DNA of 64,000 nucleotides from an uncultured Candidatus Peregrinibacteria bacterium (GTDB taxonomy: Bacteria > Patescibacteriota > Gracilibacteria > Peribacterales > Peribacteraceae): contig CAINVY010000013.1 of NCBI GenBank assembly GCA_903854335.1, positions 62,001-126,000 of the forward strand, given 5' to 3'. A program made the position numbers and the translations under genes. Below are positions 8,304 through 16,536 of the stretch, piece after piece. The stretch's first letter is position 1; every line of letters begins with the position of its first letter. The notes under the pieces were generated by a model. That model was not told the origin of the DNA. It saw only the letters and a program-made list of their open reading frames with translations, and ran no database searches.

Positions 8304-9260
8304 TCAATGGGCCAGAAGATTCTTCTTCAGCAGTGGACGCAGGCCGATCCATGCTCCGATGAATGCGAGGAGAGGAGAGAAGACGAGTTCGGCGGCGAGG
8401 ACGATGGGAAGGGAGAGAGTGAGGATGGGGAAGAGAGCGGACTGGATATCGGCGGAGAGGAGCAAGGATGGCTGCGGGAAGCGGAAATAGAGCGCATAGA
8501 GCAGGCCGCAGAGGAGCAAGGCGGAGCAGAGAACAGCACCAAGAAGGAGAAGCGTCCCTTCGACGGCGAAGGGCAGGAGAATCGCGAGATCTACGGCACC
8601 GGAGAGTCGCTCAACGAGCACTTCTTCCTTGCGTGCGAGGCAGCGGCGTCGGACGAGATCGATCAGGACGAAGAGGAGGACGAAAATGACGAAGACGAAG
8701 AATCCGAGCACGAGCGCGAAGCCGATCATGAGCAATCGTTGCATATCGCGCATCTCCGTCTCCCGATCGCCCGCGCGCGAGAGGGAGGCGGGATCGACGA
8801 TCTTCGACCACTGCGCGCTCTGTGCGAACGAGAGGAACGCACTCGTGTCGTCCATACTTCGCAGAGAGACAACGACGCTGTCCGGGAAAGGATTGCTCAG
8901 TTGTGCTTTCTCGATGAAGGAGATCAGTTCGGGATTCTCCGCGCGCGCGTGTTCGTATGCTTTGTCTCTGGTGACGTAGGTCACGGAGGAAACGTATGGC
9001 AATTCTTGGAACGCACCGTAGAGTTGTTGGATTGCGTTGTCCGTTGCGCCTTCCTGAATGTCCACTTGCAGTGCCGCATTCTTCCGCAGCACCTGGTCCG
9101 CGACATCGATGCCCGCAAGGCTCAGGACCAGAAGTTGTACGACGAGCACGACACCGAGAAGTGAGCCGAGGGTCGTCCAAAAGCCACGTTCCCGAAACAT
9201 CGTGGCCATGCCATGGCGAAAGCTGCGACGGAGGAGAGTGAGGTTGGGCTTCCCGCTCAT
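8304..9260 (-). CDS. ftsX: Cell division protein FtsX
   Basis: The 318-residue protein has an N-terminal cytoplasmic tail, a first membrane helix at about 30-50, an extracytoplasmic domain with SVTYVTRDKAYEHARAENPE, then three more helices, the topology of FtsX. FtsX pairs with the ATPase FtsE to control peptidoglycan hydrolases during division. Activators of this kind include M23/coiled-coil proteins such as the one encoded at 12721-13689. ftsE is not in this window. A longer open frame runs up to 9860, but it overlaps the TPR gene; the ATG at 9260 is preceded by TATACT 7 nt upstream. Confidence 0.88.
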   Translation of the reverse strand: MSGKPNLTLLRRSFRHGMATMFRERGFWTTLGSLLGVVLVVQLLVLSLAGIDVADQVLRKNAALQVDIQEGATDNAIQQLYGAFQELPYVSSVTYVTRDKAYEHARAENPELISFIEKAQLSNPFPDSVVVSLRSMDDTSAFLSFAQSAQWSKIVDPASLSRAGDRETEMRDMQRLLMIGFALVLGFFVFVIFVLLFVLIDLVRRRCLARKEEVLVERLSGAVDLAILLPFAVEGTLLLLGAVLCSALLLCGLLYALYFRFPQPSLLLSADIQSALFPILTLSLPIVLAAELVFSPLLAFIGAWIGLRPLLKKNLLAH

Positions 9261-9324
9261 GGAGATCAGTATAGCCGAACGGAGAATTTCAGGGAAACAT
9301 CCCCTTGCCTCACTGCGCTCTCCT

Positions 9325-9942
9325 TCACAGAGTCTGCTGCCCGAGCGGTTGAGATGCGTTGACCATGCGCTCAAGCGCCTGCAGACATTCGCGTGCGCGG
9401 AGATTGCCCGGTTCGATATCGAGCGATCGCAGGAAGAGTGTTTTCGCTTTGACGAAATGGCGCGATTGCAAATAGGCCAAACCGAGATCGCACAGCGTGA
9501 GAGTATTCTCGGGATCGAGATTGAGCGCACGTTCGAGCGTGACGATCCCCTGTGCGCGTTGCCCCTCCGAGAAGAGGGCCCATCCCAGGCATCGCAGAAT
9601 CTCTCCGCAATTTGGTTGCAGCACATTCGCTTTGCGCAAGAGGCCGATAGCCTCGGTCCACTTCTCCTCGTGCGAACGCAGGAAGCCGAGGATGTAGAAG
9701 CCCGTATAACTGCCCTGATCAAGAGCGACCGCTTCGCTGGCCGCCGCCTCCGCACGATCGAAATGATGGAGGCTGAGTTCATTGTCAGCCACCTCCTCGA
9801 GTGCGGAAATGTTCGCGGGGTCTTCCAGAAGCAGCGTCTCCAAGATGGCGAGCGCTTCATTATATTTTCCCTCGAGCTTCAATTTCTCGGCTTGCTCAAG
9901 GTGTTCCAACGTATCCAATGGGAAATCATCGGTCTGTGCCAT
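9325..9942 (-). CDS. TPR-repeat protein
   Basis: The 205-residue protein is built of tetratricopeptide repeats. Recognisable units are KLEGKYNEALAILETLLLED, the block ending EAVALDQGSYTGFYILG, KWTEAIGLLRKANVLQPN, QGIVTLERALNLDPENTLT and HFVKAKTLFLRSLDIEPGN. TPR domains are protein-interaction scaffolds, and no catalytic domain is present. There is no signal peptide, so it is probably cytoplasmic. The ATG at 9942 is chosen over the TTG at 9954 because TATTGT lies 8 nt upstream. It precedes ftsX by 64 nt on the same strand. Confidence 0.85.
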   Translation of the reverse strand: MAQTDDFPLDTLEHLEQAEKLKLEGKYNEALAILETLLLEDPANISALEEVADNELSLHHFDRAEAAASEAVALDQGSYTGFYILGFLRSHEEKWTEAIGLLRKANVLQPNCGEILRCLGWALFSEGQRAQGIVTLERALNLDPENTLTLCDLGLAYLQSRHFVKAKTLFLRSLDIEPGNLRARECLQALERMVNASQPLGQQTL

Positions 9943-9979
9943 GCGGGCACACAATAGAAGACCCGGGCAAGGATTTCTA

Positions 9980-10306
9980 TTAATTCTGGAAGATTATGAA
10001 GAATACCGTCCGAATCACCGCGTAGGACAAGAGAATGATGCCGAGGCCCATGAGGGCGTTGGTCATAATCGTCTTCCCCTGCTTGGCGCGCTCTTCTTTT
10101 CCCGCATTGATGATCATCCAGAATCCGCCGACGAGAAAGAGCGTCGTGCAGAGCGCGGCGATCCATGTGGCTCCCATCGTCACGATGTGCTGGAGAAATT
10201 CGGGAAGCGTGAGCGAGGAGCCGCTGATCGTGATGCTGTTCGCGGCGAAGACTGTGCCCGGCAGAACGGAGAATGCTACGAGGAGGATGGAGAGGATCTT
10301 CTTCAT
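9980..10306 (-). CDS. TrbC/VirB2-like pilin precursor
   Basis: A 108-residue protein with a signal peptide (KKILSILLVAFSVLPGTVFA), a short hydrophilic segment, then two hydrophobic helices at about 45-65 and 85-105 separated by a basic loop (NAGKEERAKQGK). This is the layout of VirB2/TrbC-type secretion pilins, though small membrane proteins of this shape have other roles too. No other type IV secretion gene is nearby. The promoter is clear: an extended -10 (TGGTATAAT) with TATAAT ending 8 nt before the ATG. Function is inferred from topology. Confidence 0.6.
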   Translation of the reverse strand: MKKILSILLVAFSVLPGTVFAANSITISGSSLTLPEFLQHIVTMGATWIAALCTTLFLVGGFWMIINAGKEERAKQGKTIMTNALMGLGIILLSYAVIRTVFFIIFQN

Positions 10307-10416
10307 TTCCTCCCATTATACCACACATCTCCGTTGGATGATATTCCGCCTTTCGGTCATTCCTCATCATCCTGAGGGCCGAACTATGCTATCGTTCCCA
10401 TGTTCCCCCTTCTCCC

Positions 10417-10764
10417 ATGAACGTTCAGCACTTCGAAAAAGGTCTGCACTACAACGATCGCGATCTTCTCATCCTCGCGAGGAAGATTGGAAAGCTCGCG
10501 ACGTACTGTCGTCGCGTGAAGGACGAAGCCTCTCTCATCCGCGTGGAAGCCGAGAAGCGACCGACGAAGAAGAACAGCGATCAGGTGAAGGTGATGATCA
10601 CGGTGGATCTCCCGAAGAAACAATTGCGCGCGGAGTCGAGGCGACGCAGCCCCGTCGATGCTCTCGACCGATGCATTGAAAAGTTGGAACCGCAGATCAA
10701 GCGATACAAGGAGACGATGACGAGAGCGGGGAGGGCGAAGATCTCCCGGAAGCGTCCGGCATAA
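10417..10764 (+). CDS. Short ribosome hibernation promoting factor (HPF/RaiA-like)
   Basis: The 115-residue protein matches the short HPF/YfiA family: MNVQHFEKGLHYNDRDLLIL at the start, a central strand with VKVMITVDLPKKQLRAESR and the helix DALDRCIEKLEPQIKRYKET. These proteins bind in the decoding centre of the 30S subunit and block translation in stationary or stressed cells. The C-terminal domain of long HPF, which drives 100S dimers, is missing. The basic tail RAGRAKISRKR fits rRNA contact. TATGCT lies 26 nt upstream of the ATG, so this transcript may carry a short leader. Confidence 0.8.
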   Translation: MNVQHFEKGLHYNDRDLLILARKIGKLATYCRRVKDEASLIRVEAEKRPTKKNSDQVKVMITVDLPKKQLRAESRRRSPVDALDRCIEKLEPQIKRYKETMTRAGRAKISRKRPA

Positions 10765-10828
10765 GTCGTTCGTAGCATGCGAGAAATAGCCGCATCTTTT
10801 GCGGGACGAAGTTCTCCCTAAGGCAGGA

Positions 10829-11515
10829 TCACTTCTTGCCCTTTTCCCCGGAGGCCGCTGCGCCTTCCGCCGCGGTCGTTCCTTCCGCGGATGTTGCGCC
10901 TTCCGCCGTGGTTGCTCCTGCCGCAGGTGCAGTCTCTGCCGTCGGCGCGGCGACGACCTCTTCCTTGCGCGGCTCTTGGATGATGACGAGAACGGTCGCG
11001 GGATCATTCATGACCTTTACGCCTTTGGGCAGGATCAGATCCTTCACGGAAACCGACGAGTGCAGTTCCGTCAGCGAAGAGACATCCGCCGTGATGTTGT
11101 GCGGAAGATCGGAAGGCAAGCAACGGACGGTGACCGATTCCTGAGCGATCAGGAAGATGCCGCCGAGATCCTTTACCGCGGGAGCCTCGCCCTCGAAGTG
11201 CACCGGCACTTCCGTCTCGATTTCCTCCTTCATGTTCACGGCGAAGAAATCCGCATGCGTCTCCCTGTCGGAAACCGGATCGAACGATACCGCCTTGAAG
11301 AGGACGGGAATTTTCTTCCCTTCGAGATCAATTTCGACGAGCGTGCTCTCTCCTGCCTTCACGAAGACTTTGTGCAGTTCCCGCTCCTCACACTGGATCG
11401 GCGCATTCTTCATATCGTTGCCGTAGATGATGCAGGGGATACTTCCGCTGCTCCGAAGCTGGTTCGGTTTTTTCTTTTCATCTCGGGCCAATGCTTTGAG
11501 AGGGATCATCTCCAT
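10829..11515 (-). CDS. rplY: 50S ribosomal protein bL25, CTC form
   Basis: The 228-residue protein has the bL25 5S-binding domain (IPLKALARDEKKKPNQLRSS, PCIIYGN) and the C-terminal beta domain of the longer CTC form (VPVHFEGEAPAVKDLGG, VRCLPSDLPHNI, DVSSLTELHSSVSVKDL). It binds 5S rRNA in the 50S subunit. The last 40 residues are low-complexity, with repeated Ala/Thr-Glu-Gly units (TTAEGATSAEGTTAAEG) and a lysine end. The ATG at 11515 is the first that fits the family; the open frame upstream is not conserved-looking. It converges on the HPF gene. Confidence 0.9.
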   Translation of the reverse strand: MEMIPLKALARDEKKKPNQLRSSGSIPCIIYGNDMKNAPIQCEERELHKVFVKAGESTLVEIDLEGKKIPVLFKAVSFDPVSDRETHADFFAVNMKEEIETEVPVHFEGEAPAVKDLGGIFLIAQESVTVRCLPSDLPHNITADVSSLTELHSSVSVKDLILPKGVKVMNDPATVLVIIQEPRKEEVVAAPTAETAPAAGATTAEGATSAEGTTAAEGAAASGEKGKK

Positions 11516-11655
11516 GGGAGGCTCCAAGGTAGAGGATGAGGTCCCATCGGTCAATACCTGTCTGTTCTCCCTTCCGGCGCCCTCGATGCGGGAGCCGCAA
11601 ATCGGAGCACGGGAAGAAATGGTGCATCGACGGGGAGGCGTGCATACTTTGTCCG

Positions 11656-12591
11656 ATGATCGATTTTCACCGACGGATGATCGGCGATCGCGTGCGCAAT
11701 GCCGCGTTTGAGCGGGCACTTGCGAAGGTCATCGTGCCCGGGGAGAGCGTCGTTGCGGATATCGGTGCGGGGACGGGAGTACTTTCCTTTTTCGCCAGGA
11801 AGCTCGGCGCGAAGGAATGCATTCTCTATGAGTACGGCGACATCCTCCATCTTGCGAAAATTCTTGCGCGGGAAAACGGCATCACCGGTCTTCGTTTCGT
11901 GGCGGAGCATTCCGCTCATGCGAAACATCCGGTACGTGCGGATATTGTCGTTTCGGAGACGCTCGGGAATTTCGCGCTGGAAGAACACATCATCGAAACC
12001 ATGAATGACGCGCGCAAGCGGCACCTGAAAGAAGGGGGCATTCTTCTGCCTTCGCGCCTCACGCAATTCGTCGCGCCCGTGTGCTCGCCGCGGTTCCATC
12101 GCGAGATCGACACGTGGGATTTGTCGACGTACGCGCTGGATTTCTCCGCGGCGCGCGAGACGGCATTTCACAATATCTACGTGCGCACAGTTCTCCCCGA
12201 AGATATTTTCGATGGGGAAACATCCGTGAGGGAGTGCGATGACCTGGATTTCTACCAAGAGAATGAGAGCAGGAGAACGTGGACGGTGGAGTGGGCGATG
12301 CCGAAAGCGGGGGAGAGTTTCGGGTTCGTTCTCTTTTGGGAGGCGCTCCTCACGGAAGGCATCACGCTTTCCACGAGTCCATTCACCGCCCCCACGCACT
12401 GGGAGCAGGTCTTTATGCCGCTCCCGGAATATTTGCCTTGGATGGCGGGCGATCATCTCGCGCTTCGCGTCACCACGGATACGCGTCTTCAGATCGGCAC
12501 CAATGTCACGTGGCAGGCGCGTGTGTTGCGTGAAGGAAAGGAGGTTGTCTCATCGCCGTTGATGGACATGAGAAAAGGGCATATCGATTGA
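11656..12591 (+). CDS. PRMT-type SAM-dependent methyltransferase
   Basis: This 311-residue protein matches eukaryotic-type protein arginine methyltransferases along its length. Seen here are a helix with H5-x2-M8-x2-D11-x2-R14, motif I VADIGAGTG (33-41), the post-I acid in ILYE, the double-E loop SETLGNFALEE with Glu101 and Glu110 exactly nine apart as in PRMT1, ILLPSR, and a C-terminal beta barrel with the THW motif (STSPFTAPTHWEQ, 247-249). The N-terminal YFxxY helix of PRMTs is missing. It probably methylates a protein or small guanidino substrate, but this is inference. CATACT ends 7 nt before the ATG. Its divergent neighbour encodes bL25. Confidence 0.8.
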   Translation: MIDFHRRMIGDRVRNAAFERALAKVIVPGESVVADIGAGTGVLSFFARKLGAKECILYEYGDILHLAKILARENGITGLRFVAEHSAHAKHPVRADIVVSETLGNFALEEHIIETMNDARKRHLKEGGILLPSRLTQFVAPVCSPRFHREIDTWDLSTYALDFSAARETAFHNIYVRTVLPEDIFDGETSVRECDDLDFYQENESRRTWTVEWAMPKAGESFGFVLFWEALLTEGITLSTSPFTAPTHWEQVFMPLPEYLPWMAGDHLALRVTTDTRLQIGTNVTWQARVLREGKEVVSSPLMDMRKGHID

Positions 12592-12720
12592 GGGCTTCTG
12601 TAAGCGGAAGGAGAGGTTCAAATGCCCAACTCAATGAGTTTGACTGACTGAAAAGATATGGCTTCTTGATCTTATAGGGAATGGCCTGACATCGAGTTTT
12701 CTGCTATACTGACATGAAAC

Positions 12721-13689
12721 ATGAATATAGAGATTCACATTCCGAGGCCTATGCTCATGCTGACGATTGCCGCGACATTCCTCGGAGGGATGTTCGTCGC
12801 ACAGACGGGCACATTCACGCTGGCGTTCCTTGGCGGGCAGTCGACTCCGGCGTATGCCGTTTCGAAGACGCCTCCGGTCACTTCTCCCGACGGTGTTGCG
12901 GGAACGGGAGCGGCGATGGGAGCCGACACGACCCCCGATGTCTTGAAGCAGCAGCAGGCGGAGGAGAATGCGAGAATGGCTCGTGAGCAGCGCGAAGTCG
13001 TGAAACACAAAGTGGATATTCTCCGCGGAGAGATTCGCGTGCTTGAAGGAGAGCGACAGGCGCTCGGCTCGCAGATCGATCCCGCGCTGGAGCAGCAATT
13101 CTCGGATGCCACGAATCTCCTCAACGCACTTCTTCAGGATCAAAAGAAAGCGGAACAGTTTCTCCTCGCGTCCCTCAACCAGATATGGGAAGCGGAAGGA
13201 CGGGCGATTTCTCTCGGAGCGGGATATGTGGGTACGGATACCGTAACGCTGACATGGCCGATTCTTCCGAAGCTCGGCATCTCCGCGACGTTCCACGACC
13301 CGAGCTACGAAGCGCGCTTCGGTATGCAGCATAATGCGATCGATATTCCGACGCCGCAGATGACGATCGTTCGCGCGGCTGCCGACGGTACGGTCGAGGA
13401 TGTCATGGATCACGGACTCGGATTCAATTACATCACGATCAAGCACGGCGGCGGCATCGTTACGCTCTACGGACACATCACGCAGTTCATCGCACACGTC
13501 GGTGACACAGTGAAGACCGGAGATCCGATTGGCTATTCGGGCGGTCGTCCGGGAACGCCGGGAGCGGGTCTCTCGACGGGGCCGCACCTGCACTTCGGTG
13601 TCTTCAAAGATGGAGTAGCCGTCGATCCGGAGCTTTTCCTGCCCGCCATGGATCTCTCGCAGGCCGAAGGATCATCGTCCTCTCAGTGA
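12721..13689 (+). CDS. Secreted M23 peptidase with coiled coil
   Basis: The 322-residue protein has an N-terminal membrane/signal segment (about 10-45), a coiled coil at about 80-150 (KQQQAEENARMAREQREVVK and on), and an M23 LytM domain at about 195-312. Metal-site motifs are present: HNAIDIP (His and Asp) and GPHLHFG, with LYGHI between. The arrangement resembles EnvC-type activators or endopeptidases acting on peptidoglycan cross-links; intact motifs suggest real enzymatic activity. TATACT (12705-12710) lies 10 nt before the ATG. The stop overlaps the end of the convergent dNTPase gene by 7 bp. Confidence 0.9.
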   Translation: MNIEIHIPRPMLMLTIAATFLGGMFVAQTGTFTLAFLGGQSTPAYAVSKTPPVTSPDGVAGTGAAMGADTTPDVLKQQQAEENARMAREQREVVKHKVDILRGEIRVLEGERQALGSQIDPALEQQFSDATNLLNALLQDQKKAEQFLLASLNQIWEAEGRAISLGAGYVGTDTVTLTWPILPKLGISATFHDPSYEARFGMQHNAIDIPTPQMTIVRAAADGTVEDVMDHGLGFNYITIKHGGGIVTLYGHITQFIAHVGDTVKTGDPIGYSGGRPGTPGAGLSTGPHLHFGVFKDGVAVDPELFLPAMDLSQAEGSSSSQ

Positions 13690-14792
13690 GAGGGAACTCG
13701 CGCTGCTTGAACGCGGGCGAAGGCATCCGTCATTCCGGCGATATAATCTTTTACTGCTTCTGGTTGCGAAGAGCCCGTGAGAGATTGCAGTGCGAGGACG
13801 CTCCTGGGTGGTGAGGAGAAGTACGTTTCGCAGAGGAGGCGAATCACGCTTTGGCCCTCCGCACTTGGCTCGGTAACCCGGGGATGTTCGTACATGCGGT
13901 GACGCAGGAAGTCGCGCAAGGTCTGCGTCTGCGCGAGCATGGGAGGAGAGAATTCGATGAGTGGGACGGTCGCGTGGTAGCAGTCCGCGAGCGAGAGAAT
14001 CTTGTGTTGCGCAAGGAGATGCGTGGATTCCTCGAGGACATCGGAAACGAGGAGGTGAATGAGTGCGCCCCTCAGAGAGGTCTGGCGCGGCGCGGAAAGA
14101 TCTGCAGCTCGAGCGGCAAGGGGCACGACGGCGAGGAGTTCTTCCATGGTGAAGAGCTTCGAGTGCAAACCGTCATCGCAGTCGTGACCGTAGTAGGCGA
14201 TCTCATCGGCCTTGTTGATGACTTGCGCCTCCAGTGACATGGACCTGGGGAAAGGAATGGGGGGATCGAGGTAGGCCTCGCGGTGCTTCTGCATTCCTTC
14301 CCGAACTTCCTGATTCAGGTTCAGCCCTTTACAGAGCGGTGAATGCACTTCGAGGAGCGTGACGACGCGCACGGATTGCTCATTGTGCTCGAAGGATAAA
14401 CCGTGCAGCTTCATCCATTGATCCAGTGCTTCTTCGCCGCGATGTCCGAAGGGCGGATGGCCGAGATCGTGGGCGAGTGCGATGCACTCGGCGAGGTCTT
14501 CATTCAGGGAGAGTGTGCGTGCGATGTCGCGGCCGATCTGCGCCACTTCCATCGAATGAGTGAGGCGTGTGCGGACGTGATCGTCTTCTTCTCCCGCTAC
14601 GAAGACTTGTGTCTTTCCCTGCAGCCGCCGAAATGCCTGTGTGTGGATGATGCGATCGCGGTCGCGCTGAAAAGGGAAACGCGTCTCGTCCTCCGGTTCC
14701 TTCTCTAATCTGCCGAGCATCCCGTCGTGCGGGACGGCGTAGGGCGCGAGGAGTTGATTCGCTGCCTGCAGGCGTTCGCGTATTGATGACAT
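13683..14792 (-). CDS. dgt: dGTPase-like deoxynucleoside triphosphate triphosphohydrolase
   Basis: The 369-residue protein has the HD-domain pattern of bacterial dNTP triphosphohydrolases: RDRDRIIHTQAFRRLQGKTQ near the N-terminus, TRLTHSMEVAQIGRDIA, ALAHDLGHPPFGHRGE with the HD metal pair, and NKADEIAYYGHDCDDGLH with the last metal ligand. These enzymes cut dNTPs to deoxynucleosides and triphosphate, controlling dNTP pools. The start at 14792 places the family core correctly; the longer frame to 14915 adds residues unlike the family. About 200 nt of noncoding sequence with two small hairpins separate it from the upstream pgeF gene. Confidence 0.92.
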   Translation of the reverse strand: MSSIRERLQAANQLLAPYAVPHDGMLGRLEKEPEDETRFPFQRDRDRIIHTQAFRRLQGKTQVFVAGEEDDHVRTRLTHSMEVAQIGRDIARTLSLNEDLAECIALAHDLGHPPFGHRGEEALDQWMKLHGLSFEHNEQSVRVVTLLEVHSPLCKGLNLNQEVREGMQKHREAYLDPPIPFPRSMSLEAQVINKADEIAYYGHDCDDGLHSKLFTMEELLAVVPLAARAADLSAPRQTSLRGALIHLLVSDVLEESTHLLAQHKILSLADCYHATVPLIEFSPPMLAQTQTLRDFLRHRMYEHPRVTEPSAEGQSVIRLLCETYFSSPPRSVLALQSLTGSSQPEAVKDYIAGMTDAFARVQAARVPSH

Positions 14793-14996
14793 CACTGAGG
14801 AACCATTAGAGCATAACTGGAGGTTTTGGCATACCGAGAAGTTCGCCAAACGGCCGTCGTACAGAGACGCTTTATCCCTGGAGATTCCAGGTGGGTGACC
14901 GCATCCCTCGACCACGGTCGAAGGAGATTGAGCCTCCCGTAGCGCGTTTCAGAGAAGAAACGTAGCTGCACAAACGAGCCGTTGAGTCTGAGCGAA

Positions 14997-15680
14997 TCAT
15001 ACCAAGGGGGATAGCACGCATGCCAGCATGTTCGTCATTCCTTTTTGTACAGCATCCCTGTCACCACCGCGGTAGCTCCAGTAGGCTTGAGGATCGCAAC
15101 AGGTGCATTCACTCATGCGCTCGAAGGATCGTGGCATTACGCCGAGGGTAAAAAGTTGATCCTTCGCGATGGCACGCAGGTCGACGTGATTGTTGGAAAA
15201 ATAGTCCGGTCGAATAGTCGGCAGTTCCGTCGATGGATCGGTGAAGCGGCTGCAGGCGAGGCAGAGCGAAGGGGCGCTGCACACGATTGTTTCTTCGGGG
15301 CGAATCTGCCACTCCTCTTTGAGGAGTCGAAAGAACGACGGAATGACGCCCGCGACAAGTCCTCGCCACCCCGCATGAATGAGCCCGACGACGTGGTGCG
15401 ATGGTGCGTAGACGATGAAGCTCTGGCAGTCGGCGATACGAAGGGTGAGGGCGAGGCCGGGAACATCCGTCGCGAGAGCGTCGGCTTGGATGATGCGCGA
15501 CGTCGGTTTTCTCACGCAGATCGCGCGGGAGCCATGCACTTGATGGAGCGCGGTGAGCCCTTGGGCGTGCAGATGTTCACGCACGATGTCATCGCTGAGT
15601 GGAGCATCTTCTTTCTCGAAGAAAGAGACGGACAAGTTCTGCGTAAAGGGCCGCAAAATTTCGAAAGGCTGCTTTCGCAT
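14997..15680 (-). CDS. pgeF: PgeF/YfiH-type laccase-domain protein
   Basis: The 227-residue protein has the family motifs LHQVHGSRAI, IADCQSFIVYAP and VVGLIHAGWRGLVAGV, which hold the conserved His and Cys residues. Members have been described both as multicopper laccase-like proteins and as purine nucleoside phosphorylases, and E. coli PgeF acts on misincorporated L-Ser in peptidoglycan. Either activity is possible here. ATG at 15680 lies 2 nt after the nnrD stop, so it is the second gene of a two-gene unit; an in-frame TTG at 15686 would instead overlap nnrD. Confidence 0.85.
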   Translation of the reverse strand: MRKQPFEILRPFTQNLSVSFFEKEDAPLSDDIVREHLHAQGLTALHQVHGSRAICVRKPTSRIIQADALATDVPGLALTLRIADCQSFIVYAPSHHVVGLIHAGWRGLVAGVIPSFFRLLKEEWQIRPEETIVCSAPSLCLACSRFTDPSTELPTIRPDYFSNNHVDLRAIAKDQLFTLGVMPRSFERMSECTCCDPQAYWSYRGGDRDAVQKGMTNMLACVLSPLV

Positions 15681-15682
15681 GT

Positions 15683-16462
15683 TCAATCGAATGATCGAAG
15701 CAACATGGGGATGTGCGCGATCACATCTCTCGCCGTGTATGCGTAGCCCCGTTCCTCCGCGAGCAGCGTTCCAGCACGCTTGATGACGGTGCTCGCGATG
15801 CGGCAGGCGTCGGCCGGATCTGTGTGTTGCGAGAGCAAGCCGGCGATGAGTCCCGCGAGCGCATCACCCGTTCCGCCGACCGTCAGCCCCGCGTTTCCGC
15901 CGGACACTTCTTCGATGCTGCTGTCGGGTGCGGCGATGCGGTCTGTGGTTCCTTTAAGGTGAATGAAGACGCCGGACTGTGTTGCCGTTTCTTGCAGATT
16001 TTCTTCCGCGATGTTCATGCGCTCGAGTTCTCCGAGGTGCGGCGTGCAGACGGCAACTTTTCCTTTTGCGGCGCCAAGCGACCAGGGCTGGAGCGCCGAC
16101 GCATCGAGCACGAGTGCGCAGGGGGAGCTCGCGATGAGCGTGTGGAGAGCGGAGAGTGCGTCGGTCGATCGCGAGAGCCCGGGGCCCATCACCGCACAGT
16201 CCATCGTCGCGAGGAGTTCCAGGATTGGTTCGATGTCTCGTGTAGAGAACTCATCGCCCAAGAATGGATGCACTTGGAAATTGAGGGAAGTCGAACGTGC
16301 CACATGTTGATGGATCTTCGGGAGGCAGACATAGACGAGATCCGCGCCGGAGGCTTCTGCCGCAAGCGCGCAGAGGAGCGGAGCACCGTGCATGAATGTG
16401 CTTCCGCCGATGACGGCAACTTTTCCATTGTCTCCTTTATGGGATGTCGGATCGCGCTGCAC
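15683..16462 (-). CDS. nnrD: ADP-dependent NAD(P)H-hydrate dehydratase
   Basis: The 259-residue protein matches the C-terminal (kinase-fold) domain of YjeF: GKVAVIGGSTFMHGAPLL, VMGPGLSR, VLDASALQPW, TPHLGELERM and the nucleotide/active-site motif NAGLTVGGTGDALAGLIAGL. It dehydrates damaged S-NADHX or S-NADPHX back to NAD(P)H using ADP. The epimerase domain NnrE, usually fused to it, is absent and not seen elsewhere in this window. The start codon is GTG at 16462, inferred from the frame as no ATG fits. It is divergent from metA and directly precedes pgeF. Confidence 0.88.
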   Translation of the reverse strand: MQRDPTSHKGDNGKVAVIGGSTFMHGAPLLCALAAEASGADLVYVCLPKIHQHVARSTSLNFQVHPFLGDEFSTRDIEPILELLATMDCAVMGPGLSRSTDALSALHTLIASSPCALVLDASALQPWSLGAAKGKVAVCTPHLGELERMNIAEENLQETATQSGVFIHLKGTTDRIAAPDSSIEEVSGGNAGLTVGGTGDALAGLIAGLLSQHTDPADACRIASTVIKRAGTLLAEERGYAYTARDVIAHIPMLLRSFD

Positions 16463-16536
16463 AGATGCATTCTACTCCGCGAAGTGACTGCCGCGGAACC
16501 TTCGACTCTTGTTTCCCCCAGCGCTATCCTTCGCAG

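Noticed and set aside
8304-9860. A 518-codon frame as a longer FtsX with an N-terminal extension
   Set aside because: The extra 200 codons overlap the TPR gene in another frame and are Arg/Ser-rich shadow; FtsX homology starts at 9260.
14793-14996. A small RNA (6S-like) in the 204-bp gap between pgeF and dgt
   Set aside because: Two small hairpins (CCTGGA/TCCAGG and TCGAC/GTCGA) are visible but no 6S consensus, promoter or terminator could be matched.
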